Assembly: GCA_963796225.1 (NCBI GenBank) | Contig: CAWCLK010000050.1 | Coordinates: 1 to 64,000 of the forward strand | Reading direction: 5' to 3' | Length of the DNA stretch: 64,000 nt | DNA from: CAWCLK01 sp963796225 | GTDB taxonomy: Bacteria > Actinomycetota > Nitriliruptoria > Nitriliruptorales > Nitriliruptoraceae | In this document: in pieces, positions 17,546-25,479 of the stretch | How the letters are laid out: every line of letters begins with the position of its first letter | Position numbering within the stretch: position 1 is the first letter of the stretch | Notes under the pieces: model-generated | Seen by the model: the letters and a program-made list of their open reading frames with translations, nothing else | The model's database searches: none | What the model was told of the DNA's origin: nothing | Program-made: the position numbers and the translations under genes

Positions 17546-17559
17546 GGGCAATAAGTCCC
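17546..17559. promoter_or_regulatory. Weak DosR-type box between divergent regulators
   Basis: GGGCAATAAGTCCC keeps the right half-site GTCCC and GGG of the left, with two arm mismatches. It lies in the 181-bp gap between the DosR-like regulator and the Crp-type gene and could serve either. It is the weakest of the series. Confidence 0.35.
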
Positions 17560-17664
17560 TTCAATGCCCCGGGGCGATGGCGTCCACGACCGCACGCCGG
17601 ACATCCCTCCCTTGCCGGGGCGCCTGCATGGGCCACGTTCACGGGTGGGACGAAAGGTGGCCTC

Positions 17665-18456
17665 ATGGCCAGAGGAATCCAGGTCGGCGCGACGATCGAT
17701 CCCGCGGACGTGATGACCCTTCCGGGCGCCCGGTCGTGCATGCTCCTGACCTCGCTGGATGCCGAGGGACTGGACATCCTGCTGCGTTCGGCGACCCTTG
17801 CCCGCTTTGGGCCCCGGGACACGATCTCGTCCCGCCACGCGCCCGACGACGCACTGCACATCCTCGTCCGGGGCTCCGGGTTGCAGCAGTCCTGGTCGTC
17901 GCTGAACACCTCCGAGTACTACGCCCGGCCGATCGCTGCGGGCGAGGTCGTCGGCCTCACGGACGTCCTGTCGGTCGACCCCGTCCCGCGGGAGACGCGT
18001 GCACTGGTACCGACACTGAGCGTCCGAATACCCGGCCCGACCGTGCGCGGGTTGCTCGCCACCTCCCGCCCGGTGGCCGAGAGCCTCACCCGCACAGCGG
18101 TGCACATCGTCCGGGCATCCGAGGCAGACCAGGTGGTCCTGGGGACCGGTGACGCCATGGCCCGTGTCACCCATCGGTTGCTCGAGCTCGTGGCGGGCTG
18201 GGGCACACCCGGCGAGCACGGGGTCGACGTGGACCTGCCCATGACCCAGGCCCAGCTGGGGGCGTGGGCCGGGGTGTCCCGGGAGAGCACGGTCAAGTGC
18301 CTGCAGTGGCTGCGTGCCGAGGGGATGATCCACACGTCCCGGCGACACATCAGCGTCCTCGACCTCCCGGCGCTGGAGCACCTCGCCGGACGCCGGGGCG
18401 CGAGCGACTCCATCCGGCTGCGCGCCGATCGACCGCGGCACGGCCTGCTCGCATGA
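17665..18456 (+). CDS. Crp/Fnr-family transcriptional regulator
   Basis: This 263-residue protein has an N-terminal cyclic-nucleotide-binding-like beta roll (about 22-140) and a C-terminal winged helix with LPMTQAQLGAWAGVSRES (about 192-209), typical of Crp-type HTH regulators. The phosphate-binding cassette residues of a true cAMP site are not evident, and no Fnr-type cysteine cluster is seen, so the ligand is unknown. AAAGGTGG precedes the ATG. It is divergent from the DosR-like operon, suggesting shared control. Confidence 0.85.
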   Translation: MARGIQVGATIDPADVMTLPGARSCMLLTSLDAEGLDILLRSATLARFGPRDTISSRHAPDDALHILVRGSGLQQSWSSLNTSEYYARPIAAGEVVGLTDVLSVDPVPRETRALVPTLSVRIPGPTVRGLLATSRPVAESLTRTAVHIVRASEADQVVLGTGDAMARVTHRLLELVAGWGTPGEHGVDVDLPMTQAQLGAWAGVSRESTVKCLQWLRAEGMIHTSRRHISVLDLPALEHLAGRRGASDSIRLRADRPRHGLLA

Positions 18457-18500
18457 CGCCCCGCCCTCGTGCGTCGGGCCGGCACCGCCCACCAGCACCA

Positions 18501-18515
18501 GGGACCTTCGACCCT
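18501..18515. promoter_or_regulatory. DosR-type box
   Basis: GGGACCTTCGACCCT has one mismatch in the ten arm positions of GGGAC-N4-GTCCC and, as I recall it, also matches the mycobacterial GGGACYTTNGNCCCT form. It lies 55 bp upstream of the small gene at 18571. Confidence 0.6.
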
Positions 18516-18570
18516 GTCGACGGCGATGACGGGCGGTGACACTCGAGCTCCGCAGGGGAACGAGGGCGTG

Positions 18571-18798
18571 ATGGCGACGATCGGGGCCAACCGGGTGGCC
18601 GAGGCTCGACTGCTGCTCCGGCAGGCGCTGCGACTGCTCGACGACGATGGTCGCGTCGCCCACGACGTGCATGCCCGGACGTCGCTGCGCGAGCTGGCGG
18701 CCGACCTCGCCCGCGATGCCGCGGACACACTCTGCCTCGCCGACGCCACGATCGAGGAGATCGCCACGGACGGCCGGGCCCAGGGCTGGGCGGGCTGA
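18571..18798 (+). CDS. Small helical protein of unknown function
   Basis: This 75-residue acidic, alanine- and leucine-rich protein is predicted all-helical from its periodicity (RVAEARLLLRQALRLL, then LRELAADLARDAADTL). It has no signal peptide or known motif. A GAGGG precedes the ATG closely. A DosR-type box upstream and regulator genes on both sides suggest it belongs to the same regulon. I do not recognise a family. Confidence 0.55.
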   Translation: MATIGANRVAEARLLLRQALRLLDDDGRVAHDVHARTSLRELAADLARDAADTLCLADATIEEIATDGRAQGWAG

Positions 18799-18801
18799 CC
18801 G

Positions 18802-18817
18802 CACGCCCGGCGGCGTG
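18802..18817. terminator. Short hairpin between convergent genes
   Basis: CACGCC and GGCGTG pair around a CGGC loop in the 28-bp gap between the convergent small gene and the second PAS kinase. It is GC-only but just six base pairs, so a weak candidate. Confidence 0.4.
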
Positions 18818-18826
18818 AGCAGGACG

Positions 18827-20425
18827 TCAGGCGCGCGTGGCGGGCCCGTCGACCTCCGGCGCCTCGGGCACCGCGAGCCGGAAGGCGGCACCACCCCCGG
18901 ACGCGTCCTCGACCCAGACGTACCCGTCGAGGGAGTCGACGAGGTCATGCACGATCGCCAACCCCATGCCTGTGCCCGGGCCACGATGGAACAGGGGCTC
19001 GAAGACCCGGGCACGGTCCGGTTCGGGCACACCGTCCCCCTCGTCCTCGACCGAGATGCACACCGCGCCGTCGTCCGCTGACCGTCCCAGCCAGACGTGC
19101 ACCGTGGTCCCCGCGGGGCTGTGCCGGAAGGCGTTGTCGACGAGGTTGGCGACGACGCGCTCGAGCACGAAGGCGTCGACGCGGGCCGTGACGTCCCCTT
19201 CGACCACGACGTGGTGGTCGAGGGGGTCCAGCATCGCGAGGGCCCGGTCGACCACGTCCCGGACCGGCACCGGCCCGACCGACGGAGCGGCCGCCCGGGC
19301 CACCAGGCGTTGGCGCTCGTGCACGGCCTCGAGCATCTCGCCGAGACGTCGCAGGTCGTCCCCGACACGTGCCAGCATGTCCCGCTGGATGGCCTGGTCC
19401 ACGCCCGGACCTCCCCGAGCGGCGCGGTCCACCCACTCCCGGGCCACGACGAGGGGACCACGCACGTCGTGGACGAGCACGTCGAGCAGGGTCGTCTGCG
19501 TGTCGAGCTGCGTGCGCAGCTCGGACCGCTCGGCCCGCTCCGCCTCGCAGAGCTGCTCGAGCACCCCGACCGAGCGGTGCCGGCTCGTGACGTCCGACAG
19601 GACGCCGTGGGCACGCACGGCGACGCCACGCCGGACCTCGAACCACGCCATGTCGTGGAGCCACCGCACGCCACCGTCGGCGTCGCGGATGCGGTAGTCG
19701 ACCTCCAGCGGTCGGACGTCCTCGAGGGCACGGACACGCGCCTCGAGCAACCGTTCTCGATCAGCCGGATGCACCTGCGACAACCACAGTCGGGGTCGGG
19801 ACACCCACTGGTCGGCGACGAAGCCGAGCAGGCCGTCGATCCCGGGGGTGACCACCTCGCACGTCCACTCCTCGTCCACGCGACAGCGGTACCCGACGAG
19901 CGGCAGGTGGCGGAACCAGTGCGGGGCGTCCGGCACCCACGCCTCGGCTGCGTCCTCCCACGACGACCGGCTGAACAGCAGTCGCGCGCCGCCCTCGGCC
20001 GTGCTCGCCAGCGCCAGGTCCGTCTCGAGGTGGTCACCGCCGCGAGCGACCAGGACGACGGGCGAGAGCCGCCGTGGGCCCTCGCCCACGTCACGAAGCG
20101 CCTCGTCCACCATCGACCGGTGGGCGCGCGCGACCAGGTCGAGCACGCCACGGCCCACGAGCTCCCCCGCGGTGTCACGACCGAGGAGCTGGGACGCGGC
20201 CCTGTTCGCGGTGACCACCACGCCGGTCGCGCTCGTGCGCAGGTGGCCGTGCACGAGGGACGATGCGACCAGGTCGAGCGCACGGGACACGCGGGGGCCG
20301 GACTGGCGAGCCACGAGGCCCTGCAGCCCCTCCAGCACGTCCCCGACGTCGACGGCGTCCGGGACCCCATCGACCGGGACCAGGTGCGGGGCGTCGAACC
20401 GCGGCACCGCGGGCCCCGACGTCAT
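18827..20425 (-). CDS. Double-PAS sensor histidine kinase
   Basis: This 532-residue soluble kinase has two PAS-like regions (about 55-150 and 170-285, the second with the YRIRDADGGVRWLHD PAS/PAC signature), then VHDVRGPL with phosphoacceptor H319, an N box NLVDNAFRHSP, DEGDG, and a GTGMGLAIVHDLV lid. It follows its regulator with an ATGA overlap, so the two are translationally coupled. It resembles the first PAS kinase in organisation, suggesting an ancient duplication of the two-gene module. No heme-binding GAF like that of DosS is visible. Confidence 0.88.
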   Translation of the reverse strand: MTSGPAVPRFDAPHLVPVDGVPDAVDVGDVLEGLQGLVARQSGPRVSRALDLVASSLVHGHLRTSATGVVVTANRAASQLLGRDTAGELVGRGVLDLVARAHRSMVDEALRDVGEGPRRLSPVVLVARGGDHLETDLALASTAEGGARLLFSRSSWEDAAEAWVPDAPHWFRHLPLVGYRCRVDEEWTCEVVTPGIDGLLGFVADQWVSRPRLWLSQVHPADRERLLEARVRALEDVRPLEVDYRIRDADGGVRWLHDMAWFEVRRGVAVRAHGVLSDVTSRHRSVGVLEQLCEAERAERSELRTQLDTQTTLLDVLVHDVRGPLVVAREWVDRAARGGPGVDQAIQRDMLARVGDDLRRLGEMLEAVHERQRLVARAAAPSVGPVPVRDVVDRALAMLDPLDHHVVVEGDVTARVDAFVLERVVANLVDNAFRHSPAGTTVHVWLGRSADDGAVCISVEDEGDGVPEPDRARVFEPLFHRGPGTGMGLAIVHDLVDSLDGYVWVEDASGGGAAFRLAVPEAPEVDGPATRA

Positions 20426-21072
20426 CGCCCGACCGCCCCGTGCTGTGCCCGCAGCCGGACCACGTGCGTGGCCAGCTCCGTCCGATTGCGCATGCCCAGC
20501 TTCGAGAGGATGTTGGACACGTTGTTGCGCACCGTCTTCTCGGCCAGGCGCAGGCAGTCGGCGATCTCGCCGTTGGTCAGGCCCTGCGACACGTACTGCA
20601 GGATGCGGCGTTCCTGGGCGGTCAGCTCCGAGAGCACGTCACTCGTCGGCAGGGCCGTCGCCCGACGGCGGAGGTCGTCGATGGCCTCACGCCCCATCAG
20701 GTTCTCGCCCCGTGCCGCCGCACGCACGGACGCGTCCAGCACCTCCGGCTCGGCGTCCTTGACCAGGTAGCCACAGGCGCCGGCGACGACCGCGTGGAAG
20801 AAGGCCTCGTCGTCGGCCGCCGTGGTCAGGATCAGGCACTGCACGCTCGGCTGGCGGGCTCGGATCTCGCGGACGAGCTCCACCCCGTCGCCGTCTGGGA
20901 GGCGCACGTCGACGATCGCGACGTCCGGACGACTCGCAGCGACCCCATCCAGGGCCCGCGCCACCGTGCCGGCGTCGCCGACGACCTCGATCCCGGGCCG
21001 TTGCCCCAGCAGGTACCACAACCCGCCGCGGACCACGGCGTGGTCGTCGACAACGAAGACCCGGATCGCCAT
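20422..21072 (-). CDS. DosR/DevR-like response regulator (NarL family)
   Basis: At 216 residues this is nearly the length of mycobacterial DosR (217). The receiver has D9/D10, phosphoacceptor D55, T83/T84 and K105. The HTH AEKTVRNNVSNILSKLGM places K179, R182 and N183 at the positions that contact guanines in DosR, as I recall the structure (Lys, Lys, Asn). The ATG start is preceded by GGGAGGGG. Two tandem boxes lie upstream, suggesting autoregulation. The HTH is very similar to that of the regulator at 16797-17483, so both may bind the same sites. Confidence 0.88.
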   Translation of the reverse strand: MAIRVFVVDDHAVVRGGLWYLLGQRPGIEVVGDAGTVARALDGVAASRPDVAIVDVRLPDGDGVELVREIRARQPSVQCLILTTAADDEAFFHAVVAGACGYLVKDAEPEVLDASVRAAARGENLMGREAIDDLRRRATALPTSDVLSELTAQERRILQYVSQGLTNGEIADCLRLAEKTVRNNVSNILSKLGMRNRTELATHVVRLRAQHGAVGR

Positions 21073-21144
21073 CGCCCCTCCCGGAGGGATTGCTGGCATC
21101 GTGACACGACCAGCCGTCGGGTCAACCGGCTCGGGGCGATTGGC

Positions 21145-21175
21145 GGGACACCCGTCCCTAGTGACCATCGACCCT
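21145..21175. promoter_or_regulatory. Tandem DosR-type boxes in a divergent promoter
   Basis: GGGACACCCGTCCC (21145-21158) is an exact GGGAC-N4-GTCCC palindrome. Two bases later GTGACCATCGACCCT (21161-21175) is a second, degenerate site that resembles the box at 18501. The pair is 72 bp upstream of the DosR-like gene and 76 bp upstream of the divergent gene at 21252. Tandem boxes are usual at strongly DosR-controlled promoters. Confidence 0.68.
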
Positions 21176-21251
21176 GCGAAACAGCATGCACCTCGCCTCT
21201 CCACGACTCCGGCACCGTCGGAGCGAGCGGACCGGCCCACGGGGACGACCC

Positions 21252-21920
21252 ATGCGCCTACCGGACCAACTCGCGGACGTCGCCAGCGCACTGGCACGCC
21301 AGGGACGGACCAGCGACGACCCGTCCAGCTATGCCGACGGGGTCCGCGACACCCTCGTGTTCGTCGGGGAGATGATGCAGCTGGCCGCGTCGACGTTGCC
21401 GACGTCGGCCACGGAGCTCGACCGGCTGCACGAGCACCCGACGCCGACCGCCACACGGCTGCGGCACCTCGCCAGCCAGCTGCACGTCCTGATCACCCAG
21501 GGCCCCGAGGACGAGGACATGGCGACCCCGTCGGGGCAGTCCGTGGCCTTCGTCGACCTCCTGCGTGCCCATGCCCTCCTGGTGCGGGCCGCGAGCGTGT
21601 TCGACCCGCACGGTGCCGCGGCTGCGCCGCCGCCGGCACCGACCACGCCGGCGGTGCCCACCGGGGCGCAGGCCAACAGCACGTGGCTGGCAGCCTTCGT
21701 CCTCGCCGTCGTCGGCCAGCGGGACGTCGACGAGCAGGACGTGGTCGACCTGCTGCGCCTGGCCGACTACGACATCGACGTCCTCGACGCCGCCCGCGAA
21801 CGCGTCGAGCACACCGACGGGATCGACGACGCGGTCCGACGAGAGGGTCGGGCACTGCTGTGGCGTGCCGCCACCGCAGCCGACGACCTGCGCCCCGCCA
21901 CGCAGGGCAGCGATGGGTGA
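21252..21920 (+). CDS. Unknown soluble protein at the head of a signalling operon
   Basis: This 222-residue protein is mostly helical by pattern, with an alanine/proline-rich linker (about residues 120-140) separating two helical parts. No signal peptide, membrane segment or catalytic motif is evident. The ATG at 21252 follows GGGGA; earlier in-frame starts would lie close to the tandem boxes. Its stop overlaps the next start by 8 bp, so it is co-translated with the membrane pseudokinase and regulator. It may be an accessory sensor or partner protein; the family is not recognised. Confidence 0.65.
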   Translation: MRLPDQLADVASALARQGRTSDDPSSYADGVRDTLVFVGEMMQLAASTLPTSATELDRLHEHPTPTATRLRHLASQLHVLITQGPEDEDMATPSGQSVAFVDLLRAHALLVRAASVFDPHGAAAAPPPAPTTPAVPTGAQANSTWLAAFVLAVVGQRDVDEQDVVDLLRLADYDIDVLDAARERVEHTDGIDDAVRREGRALLWRAATAADDLRPATQGSDG

Positions 21921-23883
21921 TCGGGGCCGCCCAGCGCACGGCGGCACGGCCGCCGGGGCGGCGGGCGTGCCACGCGTCCTGCTGATCGACCTCGATCCCT
22001 ACCTCTGTCACGTGGTCCGGCAACGTCTCGTCACGATGGAGGTCGTCGAGGTGCCACCGGACGCCGAGCCCGCATGGTTCCTCGAGGCCACCTCCGTGGC
22101 GAGCGTGGCGCTCGTCGACACGGCCAGCCCCCGCCTCGGCCACGTGCTGCTCGCCCGACGGAGCATGCGGGTCATCGGCTGTGCCAGGCGGGACGACGAC
22201 CCCTGGTTGACGGCCGACCTCGACGCGGTGCTCGTCCGTCCGTTCAGCGCTGACGAGGTCGAGGACCTGGTCACCCGGATCCTGGACAGCGACGGGCTCG
22301 ACACCGGCGACCCGTCGCCCCCGGGGCCGCCGTGGGCCGTCTGGATGGCACGCCGCACCAGCGTGGTGTACATGGCCGCCGCGGCGCTGGCCGTCCCGTT
22401 CGAGCTCGCGACCGGGCACCCCACGAGGTGGCTCCTGCTCGCACTCGTGCTCGCCCTCGCGACCGCACGGACGTGGTGGCACGACCGGCGGGCGGTCGCC
22501 GTGGACATCCTCGTGGTGACGACGGCCCTGATGCTGACCGGGGGCCCCGCGAGCAACTACGTGCCGCTGGCGTTCGCGGTCACCGTGCGTGCCGGCCTCG
22601 CGGGATCCGTGGTGGCCGCCGTGCGCGCCGCAGCGGTACTGGCGTTGAGCGTGGTGGCCATCCCGTGGACCTCGACCGAGCCCTCCGCCATCGTCGCCAT
22701 CGTGTGCTACCTCGCCGTGTTCCCCGCCCTCGCCGCGGCCACGGCGCAGTCGGTCCGGCTGGCGCACCTGCGCAGCCAACAGCACCACCCGGAGCTGGTG
22801 TCGTCGCGCCGGGTCCGGGACGGACTCGGCGAGGCGCACCGGCGGGCGCGCGCCGGTGGCGCCCACGTCTCGGTGGAGGATGCGGCGAACGCCATCCTCG
22901 ACGAGGTCGTCGCACTCGGGGCCCTCGCGGGGGTCGTGCTCCTGAGCGGACCCGACGGCCACATCGAGGTGGCCAGCACCGGTCTGCTGCCCCACCTGCC
23001 CCTGCTGGCCACGACGACCGCCAGCACGCCGCCGATGCACGGAGGTCCCCGACGGCTCCGCGTCCCGCCTCGTGGGCTCCTTGCGTGCGATGACCGGGTC
23101 CTGGCCTGGTACGAGGTCGAGCTGCGGGACACGGGCACGTCCGGCGGCCTGCTGCTCGTCGGGCTGCCGGACTGCGCCCCGCCCCCGGACGCACCCGCGT
23201 ACACCCAGCTCGCACGCCGGGGCGCGGTGGCACTCGCCACCGCCCAGTCACTGGTACGACTGCGGGAGCTCGCCGTCGACCGCGAGCGACTCGACCTCGC
23301 CACGCAGCTGCAGGACGAGGTTGGCCAGGCCCTGGTCCACGTCCGCCTCGAGCTCGAGCTCCTCGCCGCGGCGTCGGACGACGACGTCGGGTTCGAGCTG
23401 CAGCGACTGGTCACCATCGTGCAACGGCACCTGGTGCAGGTCCAGGCCACCGTGGCCGACCTGCGTTCGACCTGCACCCCGGTCGGTCTCGCCGCGGCGC
23501 TCCGCCAGTACGGCCGTGACCTCGCGACGTTGGGCGGCCCGACCATCCGGGTGAGCTCCCACACCCGACGACGTCTCGGACCCGCCACCGAGCAGGGGGT
23601 GTTCGACATCGTCCGGATCGCCATGGCCGAAGCCTGTCGTCACGTGGGCGTGACACGGATCCAGGTCGTGCTCGACGACGTCGACGGGGACCTGCGTGTG
23701 GCGGTGGAGGACGACGGGCTGCCAGTCGACGACCCCTCCGCGACCCAGCGGGAGCTGGTCGGACGACTGCTGGGCCGGGCCGTGACCATCGGCGCCGCAC
23801 TGCAGGCGTTGAGCACGCCCGAGCAGGGCTCACGGGTGGAGATCCTGTGTCGCGATCCCGACAGCTACCTGGTGATGCCATGA
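21913..23883 (+). CDS. Membrane-bound degenerate sensor kinase (receiver-like/TM/GAF/HisKA_3-like)
   Basis: This 656-residue protein reads in order: a receiver-like domain (about 18-130, RVLLIDLDPYLCHVVRQRL), four or five membrane helices (about 150-280), a GAF-like region (about 320-450) and a NarX/DesK-type kinase core. In the dimerisation helix, where the family has L-H-D-E-V-G-Q, this protein has LQDEVGQAL with Q467 in place of the phosphoacceptor histidine. The ATPase part keeps only a partial N box (AEACRH) and DDGLP, with no clear glycine lid. It is therefore probably a pseudokinase. It overlaps the following regulator by ATGA. Confidence 0.75.
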   Translation: MGDRGRPAHGGTAAGAAGVPRVLLIDLDPYLCHVVRQRLVTMEVVEVPPDAEPAWFLEATSVASVALVDTASPRLGHVLLARRSMRVIGCARRDDDPWLTADLDAVLVRPFSADEVEDLVTRILDSDGLDTGDPSPPGPPWAVWMARRTSVVYMAAAALAVPFELATGHPTRWLLLALVLALATARTWWHDRRAVAVDILVVTTALMLTGGPASNYVPLAFAVTVRAGLAGSVVAAVRAAAVLALSVVAIPWTSTEPSAIVAIVCYLAVFPALAAATAQSVRLAHLRSQQHHPELVSSRRVRDGLGEAHRRARAGGAHVSVEDAANAILDEVVALGALAGVVLLSGPDGHIEVASTGLLPHLPLLATTTASTPPMHGGPRRLRVPPRGLLACDDRVLAWYEVELRDTGTSGGLLLVGLPDCAPPPDAPAYTQLARRGAVALATAQSLVRLRELAVDRERLDLATQLQDEVGQALVHVRLELELLAAASDDDVGFELQRLVTIVQRHLVQVQATVADLRSTCTPVGLAAALRQYGRDLATLGGPTIRVSSHTRRRLGPATEQGVFDIVRIAMAEACRHVGVTRIQVVLDDVDGDLRVAVEDDGLPVDDPSATQRELVGRLLGRAVTIGAALQALSTPEQGSRVEILCRDPDSYLVMP

Positions 23884-24716
23884 TCCGCGTCATCGTCGTG
23901 GACGACCACGCCCTGCTCCGCGAGACCCTGGTGAGGTGGCTCGAGGCCGACCCGGAGGTGCAGGTCGTCGCCACCGCCGACCGGGGACGTGACGTCGGCG
24001 AGCTGGTCGCGGTCGCGGACCCCGACATCGTGCTCCTCGACATCGGGCTGCCGGACGTCGACGGGATCACCGTGGGCATCGAGCTGCGGCGACGGTCCGA
24101 CGTCGCGCTGCTCTACGTGACGATGCACGACGACGACGCCACGATCCGCGACGTCCTGCGCGTCCGGGCCGAGGGCTTCGTGCACAAGGCGGACCCACCC
24201 GAGCAGATGATGGCGGCGGTGCACGCGGTCGCCCGTGGGGACCGGTACGCCAGCCGCCGCGTGGCCGATCGCATGGCCGAGGTGCGCCGGACCGGGGCGG
24301 TGGGACCGACCCCGCCGTCCCATGCGATCCCGGGAACAGCAGGCGCGCCCCGGTTCCTCGAGGCGCTGGGTGATCCGGACGCCGACCTGACCGAGGTGCT
24401 GCGGGGCCTGCCGGAGCTGGGTCACTCCCCGTCGCAACGGCGCCGGCTGCGCCTGGCCCTGGCCCACCGCGCGGACCAGCTCGATGCGCTCCGCGCCCCG
24501 TTCCAGCAGCTCACGCCCCGCGAGCAGGACGTCCTGACCGGACTCGTGCGGGGCCTGTCGGCACCGGCCATCGCCGACGAGGCGAGGGTCTCGACGACCA
24601 CGGTCCGGTCCCAGATCCGCGCGATCCTGCTCAAGCTCGGCGTGCACTCACAGCTCGAGGCGGTGTCGCTCGCCCGTCGCGCGCGCTGGCCGGGAGGGGT
24701 CGTCGCCCGGCGTTGA
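23880..24716 (+). CDS. NarL/LuxR-family response regulator with long interdomain insert
   Basis: This 278-residue regulator has a complete receiver (D8/D9, D54, T81, K103) and a C-terminal LuxR HTH (about 212-270, LTPREQDVLTGLVRGLSAPA). Between them is an insert of about 75 residues (137-211) with a helical, arginine-rich end, longer than usual for the family. The recognition helix STTTVRSQIRAILLKLGV differs from the DosR type, so its targets should differ. It is co-translated (ATGA) with the pseudokinase, raising the question of what phosphorylates D54. The Flp/Tad operon begins 134 bp downstream. Confidence 0.87.
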   Translation: MIRVIVVDDHALLRETLVRWLEADPEVQVVATADRGRDVGELVAVADPDIVLLDIGLPDVDGITVGIELRRRSDVALLYVTMHDDDATIRDVLRVRAEGFVHKADPPEQMMAAVHAVARGDRYASRRVADRMAEVRRTGAVGPTPPSHAIPGTAGAPRFLEALGDPDADLTEVLRGLPELGHSPSQRRRLRLALAHRADQLDALRAPFQQLTPREQDVLTGLVRGLSAPAIADEARVSTTTVRSQIRAILLKLGVHSQLEAVSLARRARWPGGVVARR

Positions 24717-24728
24717 GGTCACGGCCAG

Positions 24729-24742
24729 GTGACGGTTGTCCC
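24729..24742. promoter_or_regulatory. DosR-type box upstream of the Tad pilus operon
   Basis: GTGACGGTTGTCCC has one mismatch in the ten arm positions. It is 108 bp before the flp start, in the 134-bp gap that precedes the pilus operon. Confidence 0.5.
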
Positions 24743-24850
24743 GCCACATCACGGACTTCCTGCATGTGGACGATGGCACGGGGCACCCGGGGCGCACATC
24801 CTGATCCACGCGTCACCACGCGGTGCCGTATCACGACACGGGAGGGCACA

Positions 24851-25051
24851 GTGCCCTGGTTGCAGACACTCCTACTCACACTCATGAACCACCTGGAGGA
24901 CGACGACGGCGAGGTCACGATCGAGTACGGGATCCTCGTGGTCTTCGTGGCGCTCGCGCTGATCGCTGCTGCGGGCGTGCTGTCCGGGAGCATCGAAACC
25001 TGGTTCGGGAACATCGGAAACTTCATCAGTGGGCTCGCGGCCAGCAACTGA
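24851..25051 (+). CDS. flp: Flp-type pilin
   Basis: This 66-residue prepilin has a leader of about 20 residues, the processing-site region DGEVTIEYG (about 20-28, with the conserved glutamate and tyrosine of Flp pilins), and a single hydrophobic helix (ILVVFVALALIAAAGVL, about 29-45) that packs into the pilus core. The GTG start follows GGAGG. It is the first gene of the Tad operon and would be the major subunit of an adhesive pilus. The prepilin peptidase is not in this window. Confidence 0.9.
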   Translation: MPWLQTLLLTLMNHLEDDDGEVTIEYGILVVFVALALIAAAGVLSGSIETWFGNIGNFISGLAASN

Positions 25052-25110
25052 ACGGAGTCGACCTGCCCGGGCACGCCGCGGCGTGCCCGGGCCGACCGGG
25101 AGGCAGGTCC

Positions 25111-25479
25111 ATGGGGCGCTCCGAGCGAGGGTCGGTGGCGGTCGAGTTCGGCCTGGTGCTGCCCATCATCGCCATCATGATCGGTGGGCTGGTCTCCTTC
25201 GGGTTCGTCTACGGCATCCAGCTGACCCTGGACCAGGCGGCCCGCGAGGGCGCGCGCGCCCTCGCGCTCGGCGAGGACCCCGACGCGGCCGTCCGGGTCG
25301 CCGCCGTCGGCGTCCCCAGCGGGCTCGTCGTCGCCCCCGAGGGTTCCTGCGACCCCTCCGACCCGGCCGACGTCGGCCAGCCGGTCGGCGTGCGTCTCAC
25401 GATCCGTGTCGAGCTCCCGGTCCCCATCGCCGATGCCATCCCCCTGACCGCGGAGGCGGTGATGCGATGCGGCGGCTAG
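25111..25479 (+). CDS. tadE: TadE-like minor pilin
   Basis: This 122-residue protein has the TadE signature: a short basic start, RGSVAVEFGLVLPIIAIMIG (about 6-25) with the conserved glutamate of the pseudopilin cleavage region, a membrane helix to about 33, and QLTLDQAAREGARAL (about 38-52). The C-terminal part has two cysteines (in GSCDP and MRCGG). TadE proteins are processed like pilins and needed for assembly. GGGAGG precedes the ATG. It overlaps the next gene by 13 bp. Confidence 0.9.
   Translation: MGRSERGSVAVEFGLVLPIIAIMIGGLVSFGFVYGIQLTLDQAAREGARALALGEDPDAAVRVAAVGVPSGLVVAPEGSCDPSDPADVGQPVGVRLTIRVELPVPIADAIPLTAEAVMRCGG

Noticed and set aside
24851..25051. Type IVa pilin instead of Flp pilin
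   Set aside because: Too short, with EVTIEYG rather than a GFTLIE start, and in a full Tad operon.
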